This document shows positions 1-11,183 of a stretch of 64,000 bases of DNA, in pieces (the first letter of the stretch is position 1; each line of letters begins with the position of its first letter). Source of the stretch: Molanna angustata (Eukaryota; Arthropoda; Insecta; Trichoptera; Molannidae); the NCBI GenBank assembly GCA_963576475.1, contig OY754979.1, positions 24,597,034 through 24,661,033 on the forward strand, given 5' to 3'. A program made the translations under genes and the position numbers. The notes under the pieces were generated by a model. That model was not told the DNA's origin and ran no database searches. It worked only from the letters and a program-made list of their open reading frames with translations.

Positions 1-129
1 ATATGTCTATTTTGTGAGTATTAAAAGTCAGGATATATTGTGATAGATATTTAGTTGTATGATTATTGTTATAATATAGAGTTGTTTAACATCAAGAACC
101 TTAAATTCTGTAGGATTTTCAACAGATGA

Positions 130-658
130 CCTGGGGGGGGGCAAGTCCCGTCAAATGGTGGAATCAAAAACCTCATGATAATCCATATCATAGATATAAT
201 TATTTTATCATCCTCAGCATCACAACCGTTGATGGGTCCTAGCTGCCTCCAAGAATCTTCTCCATACTGCTCTATCGTTGGCTGTCACCTTCCAGATCTG
301 CTGCTCCATAGCTCAACAATCCACGACAACACCGTCCAACCATCATAGTTCAGGTCTCCCTACGCTTCTTTTACCAGTTGGGTTATTAGACAACGCTCTT
401 TTTGGGAGCTTCAGATCATCCACACGGTGTAAATGTCCCAACCAGCGTAGTCTATTAATCTTCATGAACATATGCTGTTGTTCTGATAAAGATCACAGAG
501 CTTGGTGTTGTATCTTTTATGCCATGTTTGACTGTCCTTAATAGGTCCATATATTCTGCGTAAGATTTTTCTTTCAAAGGTGTCTAGTCTGTTTTGTTAA
601 TAATTATTTTATGGAGTTCTATGTCTTAAGATATTGTAGAACTCCATATAATTATATA
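130..658. mobile_element. MITE copy A, interrupted and lacking its right arm
   Basis: A non-coding palindromic element of the same family as the copy at 1701-1894. Its left end starts CCTGGGGGG and runs through a conserved stretch ending in the sequence around the words TCATAGATATAAT. Its central hairpin half (GGAGTTCTA...TAGAACTCC, near 613-646) resumes after a foreign insertion at 209-599. The right terminal arm present in copy B is missing after about 658, so this copy is truncated. No reading frame belongs to the MITE itself. Confidence 0.7.
209..599 (-). pseudogene. 5'-truncated non-LTR retrotransposon (RTE/craniate-RTE-like RT C-terminus)
   Basis: Read on the minus strand, this 391-bp insert encodes the extreme C-terminal tail of a LINE reverse transcriptase: a FERKILRRIYGP stretch, then RLRWLGHLHRVDD and KRSVGRPELWWLDGVVVD-like residues, then a VTANDRAVWRRFLEAA tail. 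These are the usual closing motifs of RTE-type ORF2 proteins. It carries at least one frameshift and several in-frame stops, so it is dead. A 13-bp direct repeat (ATAATTATTTTAT at 196-208 and 600-612) flanks it exactly, which marks target-primed insertion of a 5'-truncated copy into MITE copy A. The short plus-strand frame across the same bases is only its shadow. Confidence 0.8.
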
Positions 659-1700
659 ACTTCACTTTTTCAAATTTATGACCTTTTTTGTTGCTGTTAA
701 TATTAATCAAAGAAATTATGATACCTACATTTGCCATAGTAATCAGAACAATCGTTGTTGGTTTGAAAACTTAAATATCTATTTTAAAAAAATATATATT
801 TTCCCATCTATTAATGAAATTTTATGTTAAGCAAAGACTTCAATCACAATACTTTTTCTTTGTTCAATAATTTAATTAATACCTTTTCCTTTGTAATCTC
901 ACACATGCGGCCTTACTCTTGACTTAAAATCCGATCCCTATTTTTATTTTTCGCTAAAAACCTCTGTAATGGAGAATAATGTGGTAGGTAGGTATGTTTT
1001 AATCAAATAGTAGATAATTTGAATGTACCCAGGCGACAGGTAGGTAAGTTTTCATCGAAAATTTGAAATTGAGATCGGATTTGGGTGTCAATAGTAAGTC
1101 TACTGCGTGGGATCATTTAATTAAGGACTGTCACAAAACAGTAAAATAAAAGGCTGCCACAGAAAAAGGAAAATTGCTTCACTTTTTAATTCTCTATGAC
1201 TTTGAATATAGTCGTCAGCTATTTTTCATTTTAAATTTAATCAACTCCGACTTCATATACAAATTACCGAATGGCTGGAAAAGATTGCTGGACTGTATTC
1301 TGAATAGTTTCGAATGTGATGAATGTAGATATTGATTCAGTTATATACCTAAAAAAAATATATGCACTTAGAGAAATATTCTGTCCATTTGTGAAAACTT
1401 TTGTTTTATATTTTGTTCCTACTACCTATGTGAACTCTTTATAAAATATGTATAGTAACTATTGGTTTTCAAAATAAATAAGTTATGCAATAAATTGGAA
1501 GTTTCAATTTGGGATATTTCAATGACCTCCCTCTCATCCTTAATCCATATTTCTGATCTCTTGCATAATCACTAGATATATTTTCTTATTACAAAGCCTT
1601 TCTTATTTTAAAGTTAGTAGTTACTGCTGAAAATTCAATATAAATTAATTAAACCACTTCTAAGTTGTCCAGTTGCAAAGTCACTGTAGGGTCGATTCAT
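659..1700. other. A+T-rich intergenic stretch, nothing recognised
   Basis: No reading frame of note, no RNA gene and no clear repeat. The sequence is A+T-rich with frequent stops in all frames. It separates the two MITE copies. Confidence 0.6.
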
Positions 1701-1894
1701 CCAGGTGGGTAATTCTGGTCAACCAGCGGAATCAAAAACCATCCATGCTGAACCATATCATGGATATAATTATCATAATATGGAGTTCTATAATATCTTA
1801 AGATGTTATAGAACTCCATAAGATAATTATATCCATGATATGGATAAACATGGATGATTTTGACTCCACCGGTTGACCAGACTTGCCCCCCAGG
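1701..1894. mobile_element. MITE copy B, complete palindromic element
   Basis: About 194 bp that is almost wholly self-complementary. The left end CCAGGTGGGTAATTCTGG pairs with the right end CCAGACTTGCCCCCCAGG, and the two arms stay complementary through to a central hairpin (GGAGTTCTATAA...TTATAGAACTCC). There is no coding capacity. The terminal-inverted-repeat design indicates a non-autonomous DNA transposon or foldback element. A solitary right-end-like sequence lies near 32213-32232. The superfamily cannot be told from the ends alone because I see no clear TSD. Confidence 0.75.
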
Positions 1895-3126
1895 TTATGA
1901 AATCCATAGACACAAAATGCCATTTTTATACCATTTGCCACCCTTATTTACAATCTGAAATTATATGTTGATATCTTGAATACTTTTTGAGATATGATTT
2001 TTCAAAATTTGTAAAAAAAAATGTTGGTTTCCGAGCCTTTAGCCGGAGACACATAATTTAGTAAAAAATTCACAACTTTGACAATTTTCTTCATATGAGA
2101 ATAATTTTTTCACATATATTTTCTAAAAACTCTACAAAACAAGGAAAAAAACACATTTTACAGCTAATATATTACACATTGCAGCTTATATTCCATCAAA
2201 CTTTTATTTTATGTCTAGAACTGCTCTCCCTAGCCCCATTTCGTCATTTATATTAAATATTTCTAACATTGTGTTTATTCCTATATGGCTATATTACATA
2301 CATCAGAACTCAATTATATTAAAAAATATGGATTTTTACTGAAAAAGCAAATATTTTGTACCGTTCCATTCCACTGTTTTTGTCCCCAGATGACAATTTC
2401 TTCAAACCATGTAATATCACCTCCCAGCAGTCTCTCAAATATTGCAATGAGCACTTTTCCAATGTAAACAAACAAGCTAGGTCATTTTTAAAACAAATAG
2501 GTATCTTTTGTTGTTTCAAATACTAAATAATATAATTTTAAAAATAAAAACAAATACATTTTGGTAAAATTTTATTATAAACAATATGTACAAAATACTT
2601 ACATTAAAATATAAAACAAATGTACCTACTGTTATACAGATATTTACAGGTACCTAGTAACACCAACCTTTGCAAAAAAATGCATAAGTTAATTAATAAC
2701 TTGAAAACATTTCTTTGTTGAAAATGAAAATGTGCATTTCACTATAATATGTATTTTGCATCATCAGCCTTTTTTTTGTCAAAAACACATACAGCAAAAT
2801 ATTAAAAATATGAACATTTATTGTCAAATTAATCAAAAATTGAAAATGAGCATTTTTCGTTTACCAAACTTGCTATGTGTAGTTTACTTTATCAGCTGTG
2901 TTTTTTTTCTGTTGCCAAAAACACAGCTAAACAACAAAAATATAAATATAGGTATTTATTGTCAAACTAATCACAAACGCATTTATTTTTGTTTAAATGA
3001 AACGAAAATAAATACATAAAGGTTAACTAAGATGTAAATTTGTTTTTTTTTTCGACTTTTTTATGTTCTTTTTGTTTATGCTAGATATAAGAAACTGTAC
3101 CTACTCATTTTTATGTCTAAATCAAA
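1895..3126. other. A+T-rich intergenic stretch with a diverged direct duplication
   Basis: No gene. Two related segments starting near 2776 and 2918 share the pattern CAAAAACACA followed by a TTTATTGTCAAA motif, so a unit of roughly 140 bp was duplicated and diverged. A perfect 12-bp stem (AGCTGTGTTTTT at 2894-2905, complement at 2917-2928) sits in the second copy. Short frames here have no family resemblance. Confidence 0.5.
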
Positions 3127-3349
3127 TATACATACAATTATTCTAAGGTAGAGGCGTTTACATTATAGAAATTCATTTTAAAAAAATATTAAAATAACAA
3201 TATAACTTTGTTTATTTCCACTTATTTATTTTTATTCCACAATGAGTTTCAAGAACATCCATTCTCTTCTCTTCTTGTGGAATAAAAATAAATAAGTGGA
3301 AATAAACAAAGTTATTTTGTTATTTTAATATTTTTTTATACATACAATT
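3127..3349. repeat. Foldback inverted repeat flanked by a 13-bp direct repeat
   Basis: Two 64-bp arms (3179-3242 and 3275-3338) are complementary with a single mismatch and enclose a 32-bp loop. The words TATACATACAATT occur just outside on both sides (3127-3139 and 3337-3349), so the block between may be an insertion with a target duplication. There is no coding capacity. It could be a MITE/foldback element or a hairpin-forming palindrome of another origin. Confidence 0.65.
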
Positions 3350-3973
3350 GTCTGGGCAAGGTCACAAAGTTGGATCATCTTTTGCAATCAATATTGTTCA
3401 GTATAATACATTTTCTGCTATCAACTCTAAATATCGGTCAGGCGCTGTCATAGCAGCCGGACGCGTGGTGTTTGAGCTCTTATAACTTTTCTGTATAAAA
3501 GCGGTATTTTTGGTGCTAGTGTCCATATTTTTTTGTTAAAAGTGCGTCAAAAAGTAAAGAACTCTGTAGAGACTACTATTTGAACAATTAAGCACGTATT
3601 TTATATAATAAACTAAGACTAAAGTGTTATTTTGTGTCAGCTCACGTGTGCATCATAAAATGGCCGCCGTGTAAAAAAAGTGGCACCGCCACGTGCGATA
3701 TTGCAGCTAAACGTCAAACTAACCATAATGGCGGGTAAGTATTACAAAACTGTATGTGAATGTCGCGCTTATACCTGTTTCTCTTCTTTAAATTTGATAT
3801 TTTTTGTTATTTTAATTACTAAAAGCCTATTTTTTGTTATATTGCAATTATAATTCTGTTTTCTCCTATATATATTAACTATTTTAGCAAACAAATGAAT
3901 ATTTATAGATATTCAACTTCATATCTCTTATCCGTGAAAATTTCAAAAACTCCTTTACCACTTAATATAAAAA
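3350..3973 (+). other. Region upstream of the LINE ORF, possible 5' UTR or promoter
   Basis: No long reading frame. It contains slightly G+C-richer patches (around 3440-3480 and 3650-3740) with the words AAATGGCCGCCGTG and ATGGCGGGTAAGT. The second looks like a start codon followed by a splice-donor-like GTAAGT. It may be the 5' UTR or internal promoter of the following LINE, or a scrap of a host promoter/exon. The sequence alone does not decide. Confidence 0.3.
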
Positions 3974-6252
3974 ATGGCCTCGCACTACTGTCATCATTAC
4001 AGAGTGGACAGATTAAACGGCATATGGGGATGTCGCGCGGGAAAACGAGTCAAAAATTACCTACATAAACTTTTGTCACATAAACAAAATAGAAATAAAG
4101 TAGATCCCAACTTTTTGAAAATAGGTATATGGAACGCCAGATCCATAAATAATAAAATTGACGACATTAAAGAATTGTTCAGCACCAATGACCTCAGTGT
4201 CCTGGCTATTTGTGAGACATGGCATGAAAATAGTCAATCGTCGTCAATTACAGCTCTTAAAAATCGTAATTTTACCGTGGTTGAAAAAGCACGCGAAATA
4301 GTTTCCTCTGTAGATTCAGTTAATTTTATCAACCATGGGGGAGTAGCAATTATATCCAACGATCAATTTAGAATTCAAAATATTTCAATTAAAAAAACAT
4401 ATCAAACTTTTGAATACGTGGGGTGTCAAATTTCAGCAAATGGGGCATCTATAATTATAATAACAATTTACCGGTCGGGATCTAAGTCTGCAACTAATTC
4501 ATTTTTACAAGACTTTTCTTCTTTTCTAGAACAGCTTATCATTTACTCATGTCCTGTCTTCTTAGTTGGAGATCTAAACGTACATTTTGAAAAATATACA
4601 GACAGTATCACTATTAAATTAAACAGAATTATAAATGATTTTGGCTATGTACAATGGGTAGATTCACCAACCCACGATGCGGGTGGTATTTTGGATGTAG
4701 CTATGTCACATAAAGATTTGAAACCCGAGTTATGTCAAGTGATAGATATTGGCCTATCTGATCACAGACTTGTTGTCATCAAAGTAAAATTTTCCCTTTC
4801 GCCTCCAGCCTATAAAGCTGTGTCAAGTAGAGACTGGACAAAGTTTACTTCGGAAGATTTTACGCTTGCACTTAAGAAATCATCTTTGTGTGACACTGAT
4901 CTTATCTCAAGTGCCTCCCTTGATAACATAATAACTTTGTATAGCCATACATTATCCTATTTAATTGACGATTTTGCTCCCACTAAAACTAAAATAGTCC
5001 GAAAGCGACCCAACGATAGTAGATGGTTTGACTCTAAATGTCGAGAGAGTAATAAGGATATGAGAAAACTCGAAAGACGGTATAAAAAACTCAAAACACC
5101 TTTGAGCCGACAAGAATGGCTCGCCTCGCAAAAAAGATATAGAGATATAACCAAAAACAAAAAGGCCTCCTACTGGGTACATAAAATTGAATCTGATAAA
5201 GACGACCCAAAAAAGCTGTGGCAAAACCTGGATATGGTGAGAGAAAAAGATATTTCAGCATTAAAAACATCTCTAAATGCACAAAATCTTGCTAACTTTT
5301 TCTCCAAAAAAGTAGAAAATATTCGCAATTCTGTAAGCACTTCAAATAAAACATCTATTGAAAGTGGACTGCAAACATATGCAAAAATGGAAATGCTCCA
5401 AGCAGTAACCGAGGAAGAAGTATCAAAAATGATAATGGCCTGTCAAAATAAGCAATGCACACTAGATCCTATTCTAACATGGCTCTTGAAAAGCTGCGTA
5501 AATGAATTGGCTCCTGTTATAACCAGAATAATTAATCTTTCGATGATCGAAACAATGAGAGTTCCAAAAATTCTAAAAACTTCTATCATAACACCCATTT
5601 TAAAGAAGTCAAATCTGGATCCGGAAGATGCTGGAAACTACAGGCCAATTTCCAATTTACCAGTGCTTTCAAAATTACTTGAAAGAGCAGTTGTAAATCA
5701 AATGACGCAGTATTTAAAAGAACACGATCTGTTTCCGAAAAAACAATCAGCGTACAGACAAAATCACTCTACTGAAACTGTACTAATGAGAATACTGTCC
5801 GATCTTATTGCAGGAATTGAATCTGGGAATATTGCTCTAGTGTCAATTCTTGACATGAGTGCTGCTTTTGATACTGTTGATCACGAAATTCTCCTTCGAC
5901 TCTTGGAACGCGAATACGGAATTTGTGGAAATTTTCTAAAATGGATGACCTCATATATTTCAGGAAGATGCCAGTCTGTGAGGATAAATAATAATACGTC
6001 TTTACCGGAAATTGTAAAGTTTGGAGTGCCTCAGGGATCGGTGCTCGGACCAATTTTATTTATTTTATACATAAAACAACTTGATAATATAATTCAAAAT
6101 CAAGGATTTGACTCTTTCGCTTACGCTGACGACCGCTTGTTATTCAAATTTTGTAGTCCCATGAACAAAAACCGTCTGGAAGTGGATACTGCTGAGTGCA
6201 TCGAAAAAGTCGCTATGTGGATGTCTCATAACAAGCTAAAATTAAACCCAAC
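3974..6252 (+). pseudogene. L2/CR1-like LINE ORF2, endonuclease and RT (5' part)
   Basis: The first 760 residues of a non-LTR retrotransposon polyprotein. An apurinic-type endonuclease occupies roughly residues 50-275 (LKIGIWNARSINNK, ICETWHEN, VGDLNVHF, LSDHRLVV). The reverse transcriptase follows at about 470-750 (NYRPISNLPVLSKLLER, ILDMSAAFDTVDHEIL, FGVPQGSVLGPILF and the catalytic YADD). The frame is open across this part, but after the codons for KLNP it runs into foreign DNA at 6253. The true continuation starts at 9371 with TKTEFMWV. Style and 3' end place it in the L2/CR1 group. No ORF1 is seen upstream. Confidence 0.88.
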
Positions 6253-9200
6253 TGTAGTATAGAGGTGTGTGAGTGGGATGGATAGAAGTGCGAAAGAGAT
6301 GAATGTATGTTGGTTGCTATGCAGATAGTTATGCGAGGCATTCTGTTACTGGCTGTCAGAAGGAACATTTGAGATAATAAAGGAGATAATTATATTAAGA
6401 CATTATTGGATTATTTCCTTCTTATTAATCTATATTTTTTTTTTTTTTTTTTTTTATTTATTTAACAAAAACAATACAATGTTCACATATAAATCACAAT
6501 TTAAAAAGGTATACAATTTTCATCATATAATTCATAATAACCCTCTTTAATTGAGATAAAATCTCGTGTTAAAAGAGGGGAGTATCTATTTAATATTATT
6601 ACATTTACCAAAACATTGTACATCTAGTAAAAAATATGAAGCTACACAAAAAAAGAATGAAATAACAAAAAATAAATAAATAAATCAGTACAATTTTTTA
6701 ATTTTATTTTTAAATATACTATAATTTTTTTCGAGTCTAAGACTCAAAGGGAGTTCATTAAACCACTTAGTACCTTTATACTTATAGAAATGTTGTGAGG
6801 CAGTTGTACGTAAAAGAGGAATGGTAATACATCCTTGTGAATTTATTCTGCTGCTTAAAGAAAATGACAATTGGTTTGAATTTGTAAGAATATCTTTATG
6901 AATTTGGAACAATGAGATTTTTTTGTAGATATTTTCAACAGTTGAAACTTTAAATTCTTGAAATAAATTAATAGTTGGATAATCAAATCTCTTTTTTAAT
7001 ATAATTTTAATAATGATTCTTTGAAAAACTTCTAAAGGCACTAAAGTGGTTTTAAAAGCTCCCCCCAACATATAATGCCATATTGTAAGATGGATTGAAA
7101 TAATGAAAAATATATTGTTTTAAGCAAGTTTGTTTGAAGTATATTTCTTAGTCTCAGAAAAATAAAAATTAGCTATTTAAGGCGTTCAATAGTAGTAGTT
7201 ATATGTAATTTCCATTTCATACTGCTTTCAATAATAATGCCTAGGTATCGGATGTTATTTTTAGTGGATAATTTAATACACGCTGAGTTACAAGATATGG
7301 AGTTGTTGAAACAGGAATTGTCAATATGAATTTTAATATTAAGGTTTTCTGGGATGTATTTATCATTTAATGCAAATGGGATAATACACGTTTTATCTGT
7401 ATTCAATGAAAGTACATTACAATCGAACCAAGACTTCAAAACACTTATATCTGATTCAGCTGAGGCAATTAATTCCTTCCAGGTGTTATCTTTCAGTATA
7501 ATGGCAGTGTCATCAGCATAAGAAATTATTTTACCAGATATTGGCAGATTGAATATATCATTAACATAAATTATAAATAAAAGTGGACCAAGTACAGTAC
7601 CTTGAGGTATACCAAAGTTTGCGTTTTTGAAATCACTTAATGTATTGTTGAGTTTGACATATTGTTTTCTTTTAAATAAATAATTTTGTACCCAGCTTTT
7701 AACTTTTCCCGTTATTCCAATTTTATTTAATTTATTTATTAGTTTCGTATGTGATACACTATCAAATGCTTTTCGGAGGTCAATAAATATTCCCAAACAC
7801 TTTTTCCCTTGATCCAGTGCATTACATATAGTAGAGGTCAATTCAACAATAGCATCTTGAGTGCTTAATTTCTCCCTAAAACCATATTGGCTAGAGCTAA
7901 TTATGTTATTTCTCTTTACAAACTGTAATATTTGTTTTTTTACGGCTTTTTCATACAGTTTTGCTATATTAGATACTAATGATATCGGTCTGTAATTATT
8001 TGTATTTTTTTCGTCACCAGTTTTGAAAATTGGCGTGATTATTGTAGTTTTATAATTACTAGGAAAATTACCATTTGTAAGACTACAATTTATTATATGG
8101 GCAATGGGTTTACTGAGCGATTTTCTATTTAATTTTAGTATTTCAGCTGTTATATTATCAAAACCTGGCGCAGAACCCCCTCGAAGTTCTTTTATATAAT
8201 TTTCGACATCAGACTGATTAATTGTCTCAAATTTTTCGAAACCATCTGTAGTATCAGGATCAATAGTATTTTGTACATAAGTGTTTTTGTTAATATTGTT
8301 TGCTAAGTTTTTTCCAACATCAGCAAAGTAATTGTTGAAAATATTGGCACATTCTTTCGGATTACTTTTTGTGTCAAGTATATTGTTGTCATTTCCTATG
8401 ACTTTGTCTATAGTATAATGTTTTGATTTTTTGCTAATGATTTCGTTAACCGTTTGCCAAATCTTTTTATTATTATTACCGTATGTCATTATTTTTTGCC
8501 TATAATAATCTTCTTTTGTCATTTTTATGATTTTAGAAAGTTTATTTCTGTATTTTTTAAAATAAGACCGTAGGTTCGTGTCGTTCGGGTATAATTTAGT
8601 ATTTTTAAAAAGTTTTTCTTTAAAACGTATTGATACAATCAAACCATGTGATATCCATGGTTTTAATTTCTTATATTTTGAAGTTGGCTTAGATATTTGA
8701 AAAGAAGTAGCGTCTAATATATGTTTATTAAATGTTTTTTCAAAATTCTGTGCACATGTTTCGGTATCATTTGTTGATAAAACAGACTCCCAGTTTTCCT
8801 GCTGTAGTTTTGAGTGTAGCTTTTCAAGATTAAGAAATGTCTTTTTAGATGTAGAATTTTCTTTCTCGTTTTTAAAAGATGTTTTACTAAGTTCATATAA
8901 AAATATACAAGTGTGATGATCAGTTATGTTATTTTTCCAGACAATCGACGATATATTATCAGTATCATATATATTCGACCAAATGTGATCAATACACGAT
9001 GGTTTTTGACCTAATATTTCTCTCGTATGACTTTTATTGTATTGTTTAAATTCAAGTTCGGTCATAACATTTATATAGTCTGTTTTATTTTGACTAACAT
9101 CATTATTTGCGGTATTTATATTAATATCGCCTATAATAATTGTTTGGTTTAATCGTTTATTGACAAATATATTTTTAAGTTCTTCTAAAAAAACATTTAT

Positions 9201-9370
9201 ATTAGAGTCATGAGTTCGATATAATGCAATAATGTGAAAAGATATGTTATTAAAATTTAAACTAATATGCAAACAATTTACAAGTTGTATAGGTATTTCA
9301 ATAATTTTAGTGTTTATACATGTATTATACTCAGGAAGTGAGATTATACTCAGGAAGTGAGTATATCACA
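6253..9370. mobile_element. TG...CA insertion with 5-bp TSD, probably a solo LTR
   Basis: The host LINE is cut exactly where CCAAC is duplicated (6248-6252 and 9371-9375). The inserted DNA begins TGTAGTATAGAGG and ends GTATATCACA, the TG...CA ends and 5-bp TSD usual for LTR retrotransposons. Without the LINE nested inside it (about 6431-9318) only about 230 bp remain, a plausible solo-LTR size. A 19-bp tandem duplication (ATTATACTCAGGAAGTGAG) lies at 9324-9361. No gag or pol belongs to this insert, so the assignment rests on the ends. Confidence 0.6.
6431..9318 (-). pseudogene. Reverse-strand 5'-truncated LINE (partial endonuclease, RT, C-terminus)
   Basis: A minus-strand LINE whose poly(A) tail appears as a long T run at about 6433-6456. 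The main open stretch 9272-7173 (open to about 9316) begins inside the endonuclease (IIIGDINI, CIDHIWSNI, ITDHHTCIF). It continues through a complete RT: NNYRPISLVSNIAKLYEKA, GIFIDLRKAFDSV, FGIPQGTVLGPLLF, SYADDTAIIL. A stop and frameshift near 7070-7172 separate it from the C-terminal segment at 7071-6685, which ends TKWFNELPLSLRL...FKNKIKKLY. The N-terminal endonuclease and any ORF1 are lost to 5' truncation. It is a different family from the LINE it sits within. Confidence 0.88.
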
Positions 9371-10108
9371 CCAACAAAAACAGAGTTTATGTGGGTAGCT
9401 TCACCACGGCGACAGCACCTCATTGAAAGTACTCCTATTAACATCAACGGAGAAAAACTCTTGCCGTCTGCAAGTGTCAAGTTTTTGGGTGTACACTTAG
9501 ACAATAAGTTGTCTCTTGACCTGCAAATCTCTAAAACAGTCAGTTCATGCTTTTTCCAACTAAGACAACTGAAAAACATTCGTCGAAGCCTGCCCAAAAA
9601 TAAGACAAAAACACTTATAAATGCTTTCGTTGTGTCTCGGCTAGATTACTGTAATGGCATCTATGATGGATTGCCAAAGTATCAGCTCGATAGATTACAG
9701 ATGGTGTTTAATGCAGCGGCAAGGCTCATTTATGGAGAGGAAAAACGATGTCACATAACTCCACTACTTAACGAATTGCATTGGTTGAAGTGTCCAGAGC
9801 GAGTTGACTACAAAATCTGCTTAACAGTGTTTAATGCTTTAAATAACCTAGCACCACAATACATACAAGAGCTGTGTCAGAGAAAAGATCTCTCTGGGAG
9901 GCATCTCACACTTAGGTCTTCTGGATCACAGAGTACCAACTCCCTAAAGGAGTTGGACAGAGCCAATAAAGCGGCTTACTATGATCGATGCTTTGGTGTG
10001 AGTGGTCCTATAAAGTGGAATAAATTGCCTCTAGATGTCCGCAGTGCAAATAGTAAGAGCACTTTCTCTAAAGGACTGAAAACAGTTTTGTTTCGTAGAG
10101 CAATATAA
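9371..10108 (+). pseudogene. L2/CR1-like LINE ORF2 (3' part)
   Basis: Continuation of the frame interrupted at 6252. It opens with TKTEFMWVASPRRQHL, the segment that normally follows NPxK after the RT palm. It proceeds through VKFLGVHLD, FVVSRLDYCNGIYDGLP, FNAAARLIYG and HITPLLNELHWL to the terminal WNKLPLDVRSANSKSTF...LKTVLFRRAI and a stop. These are typical thumb and C-terminal motifs of L2/CR1 elements. Apart from the nested insertion this copy looks little decayed, so the host LINE may have been intact when hit. Confidence 0.88.
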
Positions 10109-10190
10109 TATCTATCTAAATAACAGCGCCCTTGGAATGATCTTGAATCATTAAACGGCGCTATACAAATTATTATTATTATTATTAAAA
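10109..10190 (+). repeat. LINE 3' end: GCGCC/GGCGC hairpin and (TTA)n tail
   Basis: Right after the stop codon comes AGCGCCCTTGGAATG...AAACGGCGCTATACAAAT and then an ATT/TTA microsatellite. The AGCGCC and GGCGCT words can pair as a stem. L2-type LINEs characteristically end in a GGCGCTATATAAAT-like hairpin plus short repeat instead of poly(A). A second copy of this end lies at about 62364-62435. Confidence 0.75.
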
Positions 10191-10658
10191 CTTTAAAGCT
10201 CAAAGGAGATGAGGCAGACAAGAAAAACTAAAAAAAAGAGAAGATTAAAATGTTGAAAAGACCTGAAAACATCCTGCCATTGAGCCCACGATTTCATACT
10301 TCCAATTATAGCGCGCTAGCTACTTATCTAAATATCTATGTAATGTACTTTGTAATACTATTATTAATAAAGTAATAATACACAGTTCATATGTTTGTCT
10401 TATTTGCTGGCTCTCCCATAACCAACAGAAAATCAAATTCAATAATTTGGCTGAACAGGATAACTTGCACCTGTTCAATATGTCGGTGTGTGACACAGAT
10501 CATAGTTATTACTACAAAATATGGTATTACAGAGTTTTTAAGGATTTTAAAATTATCTGTAGATAAATGTTTAAACAACAAATTTCCGTAGCCCCGAATC
10601 GAGCATTTATTAACACATAAACAAGGGGCACAGATGTGTACAAAATTAGATAAGCATA
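10191..10658. other. Spacer between LINE end and pogo element
   Basis: About 470 bp with no recognised gene. Short overlapping frames at 10387-10591 on both strands have no family resemblance. Confidence 0.5.
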
Positions 10659-10687
10659 TAGGGGAACCTGTTGAACCTTGGCACTAT

Positions 10688-11108
10688 GTGTACCTAGGCC
10701 ACTGGGCTCGTTTCAAATATTCGCGCGATATTAAATTTTACTGTCTATGGTATTCGGTACATCACTACCGACTATTCAATGTGAAGTTAGTCACATACCG
10801 CCCTTAAGCCAGTGTTTGCTGTCACCGAGGTTAAAACTTTTTTCGCCGAAAAAAGTAAGTATTTCTAATATATTTTGAAGTCTGATAGTTTTAAATGTTT
10901 TATATTAGTCAATTACTTTTTATATGCTATGTGTTCTTTTATATTACAAGTGTCCAAACAATAAAAAACTTACGAGATAAGTAACCTCAAAACTATTTAA
11001 AATCCATCGTTTTGTTGAAGTTGGAGTAGTGTTGTACCTTTGCCACTGTCGATCAGTTGTACCTTGGCCACTGGCCAAGGTACAACCTGGATGTTGTACT
11101 TTGGCCTA
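10688..11108. promoter_or_regulatory. Left subterminal repeats, likely transposase-binding sites
   Basis: Copies of a motif close to TGTACCTTGGCCACTGG recur inside the left end: near 10688-10704, 11034-11049, 11057-11073 and, as TGTACTTTGGCC, at 11094-11105. Positions 11056-11086 form a perfect palindrome with one central base (GTTGTACCTTGGCCA, C, then its complement). Related words lie near 14930-14965 inside the right end. Repeated subterminal motifs that resemble the terminal repeats are typical transposase-binding sites. They lie immediately upstream of the transposase gene and so may also affect its promoter. Confidence 0.6.
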
Positions 11109-11183
11109 TTAGAATATTTTATTAAATTATTTCACACTCATGCAATATGTTCCTGATCAAATATCTTTATTATTTCAGAAATC

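Noticed and set aside
278..541. Plus-strand 87-codon frame
   Set aside because: It is the antisense shadow of the minus-strand RTE reverse-transcriptase tail at 209-599.
2285..3019. Short frames on both strands
   Set aside because: Low complexity, A+T-rich, no family resemblance; probably chance.
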